Shown piece after piece: positions 25,151-33,801 of a stretch of DNA of 64,000 bases; position 1 is the stretch's first letter, and every line of letters starts with the position of its first letter. Position numbers and translations under genes: made by a program. The DNA comes from JAICJC01 sp963757605 (GTDB lineage: Bacteria; Actinomycetota; Thermoleophilia; Gaiellales; JAICJC01), in contig CAVWSF010000005.1 of assembly GCA_963757605.1 (NCBI GenBank), forward strand, positions 124,001 to 188,000, read 5' to 3'. Below the pieces are notes generated by a model. It worked only from the letters and a program-made list of their open reading frames with translations, was not told the DNA's origin and did not search any database.

Positions 25151-26425
25151 TCACTCCGAGGGCACGGCGGGCGCGGCGTCGGCCGCGATCGTGCCGCGGA
25201 TCTCGCCGGAGCGGGCGTGGTCGACGAAGCCCTCGGCGCGGGCCAGGGCCGCCAGCGGCGCCGCCAGGGCCGCCGCCGCCTCCTCGGAGAGCTGCACAAC
25301 CTCCTGCGTGCGCAGGAACGCGGCGGGCGAGAGCCCCGACGAGAAACGGCTGTGCCCGCCGGTGGGCAGGATGTGGTTCGAGCCGGCGATGTAGTCGCCG
25401 TAGGCCGTCCCGCTGTGCGGGCCGAGGAAGATCGCCCCGGCGTGGTGCACCGCGGCAAGCGCGGCATCGGGGTCGGCGACCATGAGCTGAAGGTGCTCGG
25501 GCGCGTAGGCGTTCACGAACCGAAGCGCCGTCTCGAGGGTGTCGGCCTCGACCACCACCACGCCGCTCTCCTCGGGCAGGAACGGCTCGATCGCGGCGAG
25601 CACGTCGGGGTCGGCCGAGACCAGCACGGACTGCGCGCCGGGGCCGTGCTCGACCTGGGCCAGAAGGTCGACGGCGGCAGCCTCCGCCGGCGCCGTCGCG
25701 TCGGCGACGACGACCAGCTCGGTCGGGCCCGCGAGCGACTCGATCCCGACCTCGCCGAAGAGGCGCCGCTTGGCCTCCTCGACGTAGGCGTTCCCCGGCC
25801 CGACGACCATGTCGACGGAGGGGATGGAGGCCGTCCCGAGCGCAAGCGCGGCCACGGCCTGGGCGCCGCCGACGGCGTAGACCTCCTCCACGCCGAGAAG
25901 CGCGCACACGGCCAGCGCGCCGGCGTGCGGCAGGCCCGAAGGGCCGGGGGGCGAGCAGGCCGCGATCTCGGGAACGCCGGCGACCTGGGCCGGGACGATC
26001 GCCATGACGGCGCTCGACGGGTAGGCGGCCAGGCCGCCCGGCACATAGACGCCGACGCGGCGCACCGGCACCTGGCGGGTCGAGACGACCTGGCCGTGGC
26101 GCAGCGTGACCTGGGTCGGCCGCGGCATCTTGTCCTCGGCGACCAGGCGCAGGTTCTCGGCCAGGAGCTCGAGCGCCTCGCGCACGTCCGGGGCGAGGTC
26201 GTCGAGGGCCTCGCGGAGCCGGCTGGGCGCGACGCGCAGCCGCTCGACATCGACGCCGTCCAGGCGGGATGTCAGGCGGCCGACGGCCTCGTCGCCGCGG
26301 TCGCGCACCATGTCCACGATGTCTGCGACGGTCGAGCGGACGTCCTCGCGCAGGGCCTTGGACGGCCGCAACGCCCGGACGAGCCCCTCGACCTCCGCCG
26401 CCGCGACGCGTCTGCGCTCCCTCAC
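25151..26425 (-). CDS. hisD: Histidinol dehydrogenase
   Basis: HisD oxidises histidinol to histidine, the last steps of histidine synthesis, with zinc and NAD. The 424-residue product has VGVYVPGGLAAYPSSAVMAI, VGPGNAYVEEAKRRLFGEVG, the zinc-site region VEHGPGAQS, and PEHLQL. GTG 26425 is preceded by TACGCT at 26433-26438, 7 nt away. No other his gene is nearby; the gene follows murA with a 44-nt gap. Confidence 0.96.
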   Translation of the reverse strand: MRERRRVAAAEVEGLVRALRPSKALREDVRSTVADIVDMVRDRGDEAVGRLTSRLDGVDVERLRVAPSRLREALDDLAPDVREALELLAENLRLVAEDKMPRPTQVTLRHGQVVSTRQVPVRRVGVYVPGGLAAYPSSAVMAIVPAQVAGVPEIAACSPPGPSGLPHAGALAVCALLGVEEVYAVGGAQAVAALALGTASIPSVDMVVGPGNAYVEEAKRRLFGEVGIESLAGPTELVVVADATAPAEAAAVDLLAQVEHGPGAQSVLVSADPDVLAAIEPFLPEESGVVVVEADTLETALRFVNAYAPEHLQLMVADPDAALAAVHHAGAIFLGPHSGTAYGDYIAGSNHILPTGGHSRFSSGLSPAAFLRTQEVVQLSEEAAAALAAPLAALARAEGFVDHARSGEIRGTIAADAAPAVPSE

Positions 26426-26469
26426 GCGGCGAAGCGTACAGTCCCGCGGCCGGCCGCTTGGCGAGTTGC

Positions 26470-27780
26470 TCAGGTGTGGACGCGCTCGATGCGCGCGCCC
26501 AGGTTGCGCAGGCGGGAGTCGATGCGCTCGTACCCGCGGTCGATCTCGCCGACGTTGCCGATGCGGCTCTCGCCCTCGGCCGCGAGCGCGGCGAGTACCA
26601 TCGCCATCCCGGCCCGGATGTCGGGGCTCGCCATCCGCTCGCCGTAGAGCTTCGCCGGGCCCGTGACGACCGCCCGGTGCGGGTCGCACAGGATGATCCG
26701 GGCGCCCATCGAGACCAGCTTGTCGGTGAAGAAGAGCCGGTTCTCGAACATCTTCTCGAAGATGAGGACGGTGCCCGCGGCCTGGGTCGCGACCGCGACG
26801 GCGATCGACGTCAAGTCGGCCGGGAACATGGGCCACGGTCCGTCCTCGACCTTCGGGATCTGGGCGTGCACGTCGTCCACGATGCGAAGCGACTGCTGCG
26901 CCGGGACGCGGACGGCATCGCCCTCGACCTCGACCTCGACCCCGAGGCGCGAGAACGTGTGCCGGATCGAGCGCAGATGCTCGACGGCAGCGTCCTCGAT
27001 CAGGACCTCGCCGCCGGTCACGGCCGCAAGCCCGATGAACGACGCCACCTCGATGTGGTCGGCGCCCACGCGGTGGGAGGCGCCGTGGAGGCTCTCGGAG
27101 CCGTGGACGATGAGCACGTTCGAGCCGATCCCCTCGATCTCGGCCCCCATGGCGCAGAGCAGGTTGCAGAGATCCTGGACGTGCGGCTCGCAGGCGGCGT
27201 TCCTGATGATCGTCGTGCCGCGCGCCAGCACCGCCGCCATGACGGCGTTCTCGGTGCCGGTCACGGAGGCCTCGTCGAGGTAGATGTCGGCGCCGCGCAG
27301 GCCGCTCGGGGCGGCGAGGCGGTACTCGCGGTCGGCGGCCACCTCGGCGCCCAGGCCGGCGAACGCCATCAGATGCGTGTCGACGCGACGGCGGCCGATG
27401 ACGTCGCCGCCCGGCGGCGGGATGTCGGCGGCCCCGAAGCGGGCCAGGAGCGGGCCGGCGAAGAGGATCGAGGCCCGGATGCGCGAGCACAGCTCGGCGT
27501 CGAGCCGGGTCTTCCGCACGTCGGCCGCCCACACGCGCACCCGGTTCGGGCCCAGCCACTCGACCTCCACGCCGATGTCGGTCAGGAGGTCGATCATGGC
27601 CTCGACGTCGCGGATGCGCGGGACGTTGTCGAGCGTGACCGGGTCGGCCGTGAGCACGCACGCCGCCAGGATCGGCAGGGCCGCGTTCTTGTTCCCGGCG
27701 GGCCGGACGGTGCCGGAGAGCGGTACCCCGCCCTCGATCACGAAGGTCTCGATAGTGGTGTCCCGTGTTGCGACGGCCAT
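26470..27780 (-). CDS. murA: UDP-N-acetylglucosamine enolpyruvyl transferase with Asp in the active site
   Basis: MurA transfers enolpyruvate from PEP to UDP-GlcNAc, the first committed step of peptidoglycan synthesis. The 436-residue product has the substrate lysine in GNKNAALP (Lys31) and the paired inside-out domains. The catalytic loop reads PPGGDVIGRRRVDTH: Asp126 replaces the usual Cys of the PGGC.IG motif. Such Cys-to-Asp enzymes are known from Mycobacterium and Chlamydia and resist fosfomycin. ATG 27780 is preceded by TACCCT at 27787-27792. Confidence 0.95.
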   Translation of the reverse strand: MAVATRDTTIETFVIEGGVPLSGTVRPAGNKNAALPILAACVLTADPVTLDNVPRIRDVEAMIDLLTDIGVEVEWLGPNRVRVWAADVRKTRLDAELCSRIRASILFAGPLLARFGAADIPPPGGDVIGRRRVDTHLMAFAGLGAEVAADREYRLAAPSGLRGADIYLDEASVTGTENAVMAAVLARGTTIIRNAACEPHVQDLCNLLCAMGAEIEGIGSNVLIVHGSESLHGASHRVGADHIEVASFIGLAAVTGGEVLIEDAAVEHLRSIRHTFSRLGVEVEVEGDAVRVPAQQSLRIVDDVHAQIPKVEDGPWPMFPADLTSIAVAVATQAAGTVLIFEKMFENRLFFTDKLVSMGARIILCDPHRAVVTGPAKLYGERMASPDIRAGMAMVLAALAAEGESRIGNVGEIDRGYERIDSRLRNLGARIERVHT

Positions 27781-27865
27781 GGTGTGAGGGTAGCCGGATT
27801 CGGCGCCAGGGCAACAGGTTCCTGCCTCCCCGCACGTCGCGGCGGGCACGATATCGTCCGCGGCC

Positions 27866-28435
27866 ATGCCGGACCTGGTGCACGACCGCGACGCCGCATG
27901 GGCCCTCCTCACCGAGTGGACGAAGAGCGAGGCGCTGCTTCGGCACTCGCTCGCGGTCGAGGCATCGGTGCGGGCCTACGCGCGCGACTGGGGCGAGGAC
28001 GAGGAGGCATGGGGGAACGTGGCGCTCCTGCACGACTTCGACTACGAGCGCCACCCGACGCTCGACCAGCACCCCCAGGACGGCGCGCCCGTCCTGCGCG
28101 AGCACGGCTATCCGGAATGGTTCGTGCGCGCGATCCAGTCGCACGGCAGCCACACGGGTGTGACCCGCGAGTCGAGGCTCGAGCACACCCTCTTCGCCTG
28201 CGACGAGGTGTCGGGGTTCGTGCACGCTTGCGGGCTCGTGCGGCCCGACGGGATCGCGACCCTCGAGCCGAAGTCGGTGCGAAAGAAGCTGAAGCAGCCG
28301 AGCTTCGCCCGCGGCGTGAACCGCGACGAGGTCGTGGAGGGCGCCGAGGAGCTGGGCGTCGACCTCGACGAGCACATCGCCTTCGTGATCGCCGCCCTGC
28401 GCCCGATCTCCGCCGAGCTCGGCCTGCGCAGCTAG
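27866..28435 (+). CDS. HD-domain hydrolase-like protein
   Basis: The 189-residue product carries an HD metal-binding fold: LLRHSLAVEASVRAYARDWG, then ALLHDFDYERHP with the His-Asp pair, and later AIQSHGSHTGV. These match predicted phosphohydrolases of the HDIG type. The substrate is unknown. ATG 27866 follows TATCGT at 27852-27857 by 8 nt. The gene is divergent from murA. Confidence 0.85.
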   Translation: MPDLVHDRDAAWALLTEWTKSEALLRHSLAVEASVRAYARDWGEDEEAWGNVALLHDFDYERHPTLDQHPQDGAPVLREHGYPEWFVRAIQSHGSHTGVTRESRLEHTLFACDEVSGFVHACGLVRPDGIATLEPKSVRKKLKQPSFARGVNRDEVVEGAEELGVDLDEHIAFVIAALRPISAELGLRS

Positions 28436-28460
28436 AACGCCCGGCACTCGCGCTCGGCTG

Positions 28461-28496
28461 CCGCCGCTGGGGTCTGACCCCGTTGTTCAGCGGCGG
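28461..28496. terminator. Nested hairpin between convergent genes
   Basis: An outer 9-bp stem (28461-28469 with 28488-28496) encloses a smaller GGGGTCTGACCCC hairpin at 28469-28481. It sits between the HD gene and the end of a small leftward gene and could stop transcription from both sides. The inner sequence resembles the hairpin at 2047-2076. Confidence 0.5.
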
Positions 28497-28627
28497 GGGA
28501 GGATGCCGAGCCAGGCCGGAAGCGCCCATGTCAGAAGCGCGAGCAGCGCGACGCTCACAACGCCCGCGAGCATCAAGCCCACCGAGAGATCGATCGTTGT
28601 CGTCCCGCCGGCCATCGTGCCGCTCAT
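28487..28627 (-). CDS. 46-residue single-span membrane protein
   Basis: No family is recognised. The frame from ATG 28627 encodes a short polar start, one long hydrophobic segment at about residues 12-41 (SVGLMLAGVVSVALLALLTW) and a GILPRR end. It lies 31 nt downstream of the PLP enzyme on the same strand and may be co-transcribed with it. Its stop falls inside the hairpin at 28461-28496. The hydrophobic pattern is the only evidence, so confidence is moderate. Confidence 0.5.
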   Translation of the reverse strand: MSGTMAGGTTTIDLSVGLMLAGVVSVALLALLTWALPAWLGILPRR

Positions 28628-28658
28628 TCTCTCGCGGCATGCCGTAATCGGTCAAGCA

Positions 28659-29768
28659 TCACCCGGCGCGGATCGCGGCCAGGCCGTCGATGAGCGCATC
28701 CAGGTCGGCGTCGCTCGTCCAGGGGCCCACCGAGAGCCGCAGGTAGGGCGTCTCGGGGATGTACCGCAGGAGCACCGAGCGCTCGGCCAGGGCGGGCACG
28801 ACGTCCACCGGCTCGTGGCCCGGCACCTCGAACGCGACGAGCCCGGTCGAGCCGCCCGGCGGGTCGACCGCGGGAATGCCGGCCGTCGCGAGCCGCGCCC
28901 GAGCGGTCGCCACCCGCTCCCGGCCCAGGTCGAGCCAGGCCGGCCAGCCGCCGTCCAGGCCGTCGACCCACTCGACCGCCGCGGCGAGCCCGGCCAGCGC
29001 GGCGAGGTCGATCGTTCCCGGGTCGAACCGCGCCGCCCCGGGGCGCATGTTCCCGACGATCCCGTCCGCATAGGTCAGGTAACTCGGGATCGCCGGCCGC
29101 AGCCGGTCGTGGTGGCGGGGGTGCACCCAGAGGGCGCCGCTGCCGTTCGGGCCTAGGAGCCACTTCTGGCCGGAGATCGCGTAGAAGTCGGAGCCCGTCT
29201 CCTCCACATGCAGGTCGAGCTGGCCCGCGGACTGGGCGCCGTCGACGAGCAGGAGCGCGCCGACCGCATGGGCTGCGTCGGCGATCTCCGGCAGCGCCAG
29301 CACCCGGCCCGTCGTCCACAGGACGTGCGAGAGCGCCACCATCCGGGTCGTCGGGCCGATCGCGGCCACCACGTCGTCGGCCGGGACGGCCCGGATGACA
29401 GCGCCGCGGCGCGCCCGCAGCTCGTCGAGGGGCCCGAGCACGCCGGGGTGCTCCTCGGTGGTCGTCACGATCTCGTCTCCGAACTCCCAGTCCAGGCCCG
29501 CCGTCACGAGCCCGACGCCCTGGCTGGTCGACGTGGTGACCGCCACCTCCTCGGCCGGCGCCCCCAGCCTGCGCGCGGCGGCGTCGCGGGCCCGGCCCCG
29601 CACCTCCCAGAAGCGCTCGAAGGCACGCGCGCCGATCCGCGGCGAGCGGAAGGCGGCCTCGATCTCGGCGCTCATCGCGTCGGCCGCCGCGCGCGGAAGC
29701 GGCCCGTTCGTGCCCGCGTTCAGGTACGCGCAGCCGCCGACGCACGGGAGGTCGGCCCGGTCAAGCAA
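28659..29768 (-). CDS. Class-V aminotransferase / cysteine desulfurase-like PLP enzyme
   Basis: The 369-residue product has the fold-type I PLP pattern of class V enzymes: YLNAGTNGPLPRAAADAM, TTSTSQGVGLV, LLVDGAQSAGQLDLHV, and the PLP lysine in SGQKWLLGPNGSGALWV. It may be a cysteine desulfurase, a selenocysteine lyase-like enzyme or an isopenicillin-epimerase-like protein; the sequence does not decide. The start is probably TTG 29768, overlapping the end of the EEP gene by 8 nt, so the two are coupled. Confidence 0.87.
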   Translation of the reverse strand: MLDRADLPCVGGCAYLNAGTNGPLPRAAADAMSAEIEAAFRSPRIGARAFERFWEVRGRARDAAARRLGAPAEEVAVTTSTSQGVGLVTAGLDWEFGDEIVTTTEEHPGVLGPLDELRARRGAVIRAVPADDVVAAIGPTTRMVALSHVLWTTGRVLALPEIADAAHAVGALLLVDGAQSAGQLDLHVEETGSDFYAISGQKWLLGPNGSGALWVHPRHHDRLRPAIPSYLTYADGIVGNMRPGAARFDPGTIDLAALAGLAAAVEWVDGLDGGWPAWLDLGRERVATARARLATAGIPAVDPPGGSTGLVAFEVPGHEPVDVVPALAERSVLLRYIPETPYLRLSVGPWTSDADLDALIDGLAAIRAG

Positions 29769-30567
29769 GCGCCACCACCGCGTCGACGGGGTCGTGGTCG
29801 GAGAGGCGAAGCGGCAGGGAGCCGTTCAGCCGCAGGTCGCGCCGCTGCGGCAGCCAGCGGGTCGCCGGCCACTCCAACGCGGCGCCCCGGACGAGCAGAT
29901 GGTCGATCCCGACCTCGCCTCCGTTCTCGATCCAGCCGCGCCCGATCAGCGCCCGCAGCCCCGGGGACAGCATGCCCGCGTTCAGGTCCCCGCCGAGGAT
30001 CATCGGCGCACCGCGGGCGAAGCGCTCGAGCACGAAGCCGGCCTTCTCGAGCTGCGCCGGCGCGCCGCGGTGGTCGGCGTGCACGTTCCCGACCGCAAGC
30101 TCGACGCCCAGCTTGCGATGCCGCAGGCGGACGAGCTGAGCGATCCGCGGCTCGCCACGAAGCCGGCGGCGCTCGTTCAGCTGCACTCGCCGGGCCGAGA
30201 CGAGGAGCAGGTCGGGGCTGTAGAGGAGCGCCTGGCCCTGGCCCTCGAACTGGGTGCGGACCACGTCGGGCAGGGCCCTGCCGAGCGCTGCGCCGGCCGC
30301 GAGCGGGAGCGGGACGTGCAGGAACGGCACATGCGCGCCGTAGGCGTGCGCCAGCGTGACGCCCATCCCGGTGTGCTCGTGGAGCAGGCTCCCGGCCCAC
30401 ACCGGCACCTCCTGGAGCAGCACGATGTCGGGCTCGTCCTCGACCATCACCGCGCACATCTCCTCGAGGAGCTTGCGGCGCGCGTGCCCGTAGCCGGCCT
30501 CCGGAGGCACGTCGCGCCCGTGGGCGATGTTCCATGTCCGGACGAGGAGCGAGCGCGGCTCGGTCAT
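29761..30567 (-). CDS. Endonuclease/exonuclease/phosphatase-family protein
   Basis: The 268-residue product shows all EEP signature blocks in order: TWNIAHG, DIVLLQEVP, VGNVHADH, LGGDLNAG, GIDHLLV and LSDHDPVDA. This predicts a metal-dependent phosphodiesterase acting on DNA or a phosphate ester. ATG 30567 is preceded by TAAGGT at 30575-30580, 7 nt away. It leads a small operon with the PLP enzyme. Confidence 0.88.
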   Translation of the reverse strand: MTEPRSLLVRTWNIAHGRDVPPEAGYGHARRKLLEEMCAVMVEDEPDIVLLQEVPVWAGSLLHEHTGMGVTLAHAYGAHVPFLHVPLPLAAGAALGRALPDVVRTQFEGQGQALLYSPDLLLVSARRVQLNERRRLRGEPRIAQLVRLRHRKLGVELAVGNVHADHRGAPAQLEKAGFVLERFARGAPMILGGDLNAGMLSPGLRALIGRGWIENGGEVGIDHLLVRGAALEWPATRWLPQRRDLRLNGSLPLRLSDHDPVDAVVALA

Positions 30568-30625
30568 GCGCGCGTCACCTTAGATGATCGATGTGCGGAC
30601 GCTGCGCGTCGATACGATGCCTGGC

Positions 30626-30970
30626 GTGAGGATCCCGGGCCGGCCACGTTTCTCGGACGTCATCCGTCGCCAGCTCGAGCTCTTCGAGGCGGAGAGCTCC
30701 GACCTCCTGCTTCGGATCGACGAGGCCAAGCGGGCCTACGACCGTGCCCGGGCCGGCGAGGCCGAGGAGGCCTACGGCGACTACATGGACCTCGTCGAGG
30801 AGGCCGAGGACGAGCTGCTCGAGCTGCGCGACCGCTACGCCGAGACGATGGCCGCGCGCGACCGGCGCGCCTACGAGCGCGAGTTCTGGCGCGCCGCCGA
30901 GAAGCGGCTGCCAACGCTCCAGGGCCGGCGGCTCTACCTGCGCGCGGTCGATCCCGACTCGACCATCTGA
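30626..30970 (+). CDS. Small coiled-coil protein of unknown function
   Basis: The 114-residue product is almost entirely charged helix (RRQLELFEAESSDLLLRIDE, then AEEAYGDYMDLVEEAEDELL), consistent with a coiled coil. No family is recognised. GTG 30626 is preferred: TACGAT at 30613-30618 ends 7 nt before it, and the in-frame ATG at 30617 overlaps that hexamer. It is divergent from the EEP gene and converges with the next gene (3-nt gap). Confidence 0.7.
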   Translation: MRIPGRPRFSDVIRRQLELFEAESSDLLLRIDEAKRAYDRARAGEAEEAYGDYMDLVEEAEDELLELRDRYAETMAARDRRAYEREFWRAAEKRLPTLQGRRLYLRAVDPDSTI

Positions 30971-30973
30971 GGC

Positions 30974-31453
30974 CTACCTCCCCGGCGCCTCGCCGCGCCA
31001 GTAGTCGACGCCGCTCGACCGCTCGACCATGATGTCGTCGTCCTTGTTGCCCGTCCAGACGCCGACCTTGCCGCTGTCGGGGTAGACGCTCGCCGCGGGA
31101 GTCATGTGGTTCGAGAACATGAGCACGCGCACGGTCTCGTCGGTGTCGTTCTTGACTGCGTGCGCTCCCTCGGGCCCGCTCGGGAAGCAGACGGCCTCCC
31201 ACGCCTCCAGCACGTCTGTGCCCTCCGGGTGGCGCAGCGTCGGCCGGCCGGAGAGCACGATCAGCCACTCCTCCTCGCCGTACTCGTAGTGGTAGGGGCA
31301 GATTGACTGGCCGGGCGGCAACTCGTACACGCTCGCGCCGGTCAGGGCGGCTCCGAGGAGCCGCCCGAGGCGGACGCCGCCCGCCTTGAACCCGTCGGGA
31401 TCGGACTCGTCGTACTCGACGTCCACTGTCTGGATGTTGATGCGTTTCGGCAT
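30974..31453 (-). CDS. Cupin-domain protein
   Basis: The 159-residue product is a single cupin with motif one in PPGQSICPYHYEYGEEEWLI and motif two in CFPSGPEGAHAVKNDTDETV, then a C-terminal extension ending DYWRGEAPGR. The substrate is unknown. ATG 31453 is preceded by TATGCT at 31460-31465, 6 nt upstream. The LexA box for imuB lies 10 nt further upstream, so SOS control of this gene as well is possible. Confidence 0.85.
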   Translation of the reverse strand: MPKRINIQTVDVEYDESDPDGFKAGGVRLGRLLGAALTGASVYELPPGQSICPYHYEYGEEEWLIVLSGRPTLRHPEGTDVLEAWEAVCFPSGPEGAHAVKNDTDETVRVLMFSNHMTPAASVYPDSGKVGVWTGNKDDDIMVERSSGVDYWRGEAPGR

Positions 31454-31475
31454 GGCGAGAGCATACCTTGTCGAT

Positions 31476-31489
31476 CGAACATATGTTCG
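31476..31489 (+). promoter_or_regulatory. LexA (SOS) box upstream of imuB
   Basis: CGAACATATGTTCG is a perfect 14-nt palindrome matching the Gram-positive LexA consensus CGAACRNRYGTTCG. It directly precedes a TATGCT hexamer at 31491-31496 and the imuB ATG at 31508. Its symmetry lets it also affect the divergent cupin promoter at 31460-31465. Confidence 0.9.
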
Positions 31490-31507
31490 ATATGCTGGAC
31501 GGCCCCG

Positions 31508-32704
31508 ATGCCGCGCCGCCGCTCCCTGATCGTCTGCACGCTCGTCCCCCGCTTCGCGCTGCGGGTGGCGGCCGGGATGGGCGGATCGCTCCCCGACGAG
31601 CCGGTCGCGCTCGGCCCCGAGCCGGGCGGGCCGCCGGCCCTCGGCGAGGCCAACGCCGCCGCAGCGGCGTTCGGGATCCGGGAGGGCATGCGCGTCGCCG
31701 AAGGGATCGCCCGCTGCCCGCGCCTGCGACTCGTAACGCCCGACCCGGGCGCCGTTGCCGAGGCGGCCGAGCTCCTGCTCTCCAGGCTGGAGGGCCTCGG
31801 CGCCGCGGTCGAGCCGCTCGGCCCCGGCCGGGCCCTCTTCAGCGCAGACGGCCTCGTGCGCCTCCACGGCGGCGCGAGCCGGCTGCTCGCGGCGACGGCC
31901 ATGGCCGCAGGGCCGGGCGCACGGGTGGGCGCCGGGCCGGGCCGGTTCGTGGCCCAGGCTGCGGCGATCCGCTCGCGGCCGCGGCGGCCGCATCTGGTCG
32001 AGGAGGGAGCGGCCGACTCCTTCCTGGCGCCGATGCCGGTCGACCGGCTGCCGCTCGACCCCGGCACGGTCTCGACGCTCGAGGCGCTCGGCATCCGCAC
32101 GGCCGGAGAGCTGGCCGCGCTCCCCCTGCCGGCGGTCGCCGACCGCTTCGGCCGGCCTGGGATCGCCGCCTGGCAGCTCTCGCGCGGCGAGGACGACGCC
32201 TACGTGGCGCCGCGCACGCCGCCGGAGCCGCTGCGCGAGCGGATCGAGTTCCCCGAGCCGGCGGGCGACCTGCTCGTGCTTCGCGGAGCGCTGGCCGTCC
32301 TGATCGACCGGCTGCTCGCCCACCCCCGCCGGGCCGGACGCCCGCCGCGCGCGCTCGTGCTCGAGGCGCGGCTGGCCGCCGAGGGCTCCTTCCGCCGGCC
32401 GGTGGCCCTGCGCGAGCCGACCGGCGACCCGCGCAGGCTGCGCGACGCCCTCCAGCCCCATCTGACCGAGCTGCCGGGAGCCGTCGACGAGCTCGCGCTC
32501 GAGGTCTCGGCGCTCGCGGCGCACGGCGACCGCCAGATGGAGCTCCTTCGGCCGGCGTCCGAGGTCCTGCGTGAGCGCGCCTCCGAGGCCGCCCGCCAGG
32601 TGACGGCTGGGCTGGGCGAGGGGCACCTGTGGCGGGTCGTCGAGGTCGCGCCCTGGTCGCGACTCCCCGAGGGCCGCCACCTGCTCGTCCCGTTCGAAGG
32701 CTGA
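31508..32704 (+). CDS. imuB: ImuB-like Y-family polymerase homologue
   Basis: ImuB is the catalytically dead Y-family protein that links DnaE2 to the sliding clamp in SOS mutagenesis. The 398-residue product lacks the DxD catalytic start of active Y-family enzymes but has ALGEANAAAAAFGIREGMRV, a finger/palm-like middle (LGIRTAGELAALPL), and the ImuB-type end EVAPWSRLPEGRHLLVPF. A perfect LexA box lies just upstream. imuA is not adjacent, and dnaE2 is 5 kb away with its own box. Confidence 0.85.
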   Translation: MPRRRSLIVCTLVPRFALRVAAGMGGSLPDEPVALGPEPGGPPALGEANAAAAAFGIREGMRVAEGIARCPRLRLVTPDPGAVAEAAELLLSRLEGLGAAVEPLGPGRALFSADGLVRLHGGASRLLAATAMAAGPGARVGAGPGRFVAQAAAIRSRPRRPHLVEEGAADSFLAPMPVDRLPLDPGTVSTLEALGIRTAGELAALPLPAVADRFGRPGIAAWQLSRGEDDAYVAPRTPPEPLRERIEFPEPAGDLLVLRGALAVLIDRLLAHPRRAGRPPRALVLEARLAAEGSFRRPVALREPTGDPRRLRDALQPHLTELPGAVDELALEVSALAAHGDRQMELLRPASEVLRERASEAARQVTAGLGEGHLWRVVEVAPWSRLPEGRHLLVPFEG

Positions 32705-32742
32705 AAGAGGACGCCAAGCGAGCCCCGCCTAGACTCCAAGGC

Positions 32743-33345
32743 GTGTTTCTCATAGGCGGCATCCACGTCCCGGCCAACCTCGGGTATCTCGCCCTCTTCC
32801 TGATCGTGGGCGGCGAGTCGGCGGGCCTGCCGATCCCGGGCGAGACCAGCATCCTGATCGGCGGGGCGCTCTCGGCGGACGGCGGCCTGGAGCTGCCGCT
32901 CGTCTGGCTCTTCGCGGCGGCGGGTGCCATCGTCGGCGACAACATCGGCTACCTGTTCGGCCGCCACTTCCTCCGCCGCGTCATCACGGGATCCGGGCGC
33001 TTCGCCCATCGCATGGAGCGATCCGTCGAGCGAAGCGAGGTGTACTTCCGCCGCCACGGCGGCAAGACGGTGTTCTTCGGGCGCTGGCTCCCGGTGCTGC
33101 GCGTCACCGCCGCGTGGATGGCGGGGGCAAGCCACATGGAGTGGCGCAGGTTCGCCGTCTTCAACGCGCTGGGCGGGATCGGGTGGGCGATCTCGATCAG
33201 CACGCTGGGCTACGTCGCCGGGAAGTCGGCCGACAGCGTCGTCGGCGTGCTGGGCATCCTCGCCCTGGTGATCGTGACCCTGGCGCTCATCTCGCACTGG
33301 TGGTTTCGCCGGCTGGGGAGAAGCGCCCGCGAGGAGGGCGTGTAG
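32743..33345 (+). CDS. DedA-family membrane protein
   Basis: The 200-residue product has the DedA/SNARE-associated core: GESAGLPIPGETSILIGGAL, GDNIGYLFGRHF, GGKTVFFGRWLPVLRVTAAW and AGASHMEWRRFAVFNALGG. Some DedA proteins flip undecaprenyl phosphate or phospholipid. GTG 32743 is preceded by TAGACT at 32730-32735, 7 nt away, so it may be expressed independently of imuB. Confidence 0.92.
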   Translation: MFLIGGIHVPANLGYLALFLIVGGESAGLPIPGETSILIGGALSADGGLELPLVWLFAAAGAIVGDNIGYLFGRHFLRRVITGSGRFAHRMERSVERSEVYFRRHGGKTVFFGRWLPVLRVTAAWMAGASHMEWRRFAVFNALGGIGWAISISTLGYVAGKSADSVVGVLGILALVIVTLALISHWWFRRLGRSAREEGV

Positions 33346-33347
33346 GG

Positions 33348-33801
33348 CTACTCCGCCGGGATGCTCGGCGGGTCGTGCACACGCGGCGCGAGCACGGCAT
33401 CCGCAGCCGCTGACAGCCGCCCGACCTCGTCGAACGGCTTCCGGAAGGCCGCCTCGGCCGCCACGGCGGCCTTCCTGCGCGCCGCTCGGCTCGCACCCGT
33501 GGCACGAGCGCGACGATCATGATGCGGGCGCCGATCCAGTAGAGAATGCCCGCCGGCGAGGCGATGCCGAATCCGAGCCGGTGGTAGTGGGCGTCCTTGA
33601 GAGATGGGCCGAACGGACCCACTCGGAGGACGTCGCCACCGTCGCGCGTGCGAGCGAGCTCCGAGTACTCGAGCCCCACCCACCCGTTCATCACGCGCGT
33701 GGCGTTCGTGAGCGGCCCGAGCCAGGAGCCGGCCCGGATCGTGGAGCTCGAGGCGCTGTCGCGAGGAGCGCATGCGTGTCGATCCCGGCGATAGCGTTCA
33801 C
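33348..33801 (-). pseudogene. Gene of unknown family broken by two apparent frameshifts
   Basis: Three consecutive frames each carry a coding-like piece. From GTG 33801 comes NAIAGIDTHALLATAP. A second frame gives GSWLGPLTNATRVMNGWVGL, RTRDGGDVLRVGPFGPSLKD and the hydrophobic LGFGIASPAGILYWIGARIM. A third gives AAFRKPFDEVGRLSAAADAV up to TAG at 33348. The shifts lie near 33740-33765 and 33480, each fitting one lost base. TATCGT at 33809-33814 is 7 nt before the GTG. An intact product would have about 150 residues; the family is not recognised. Sequencing error is possible. Confidence 0.6.
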
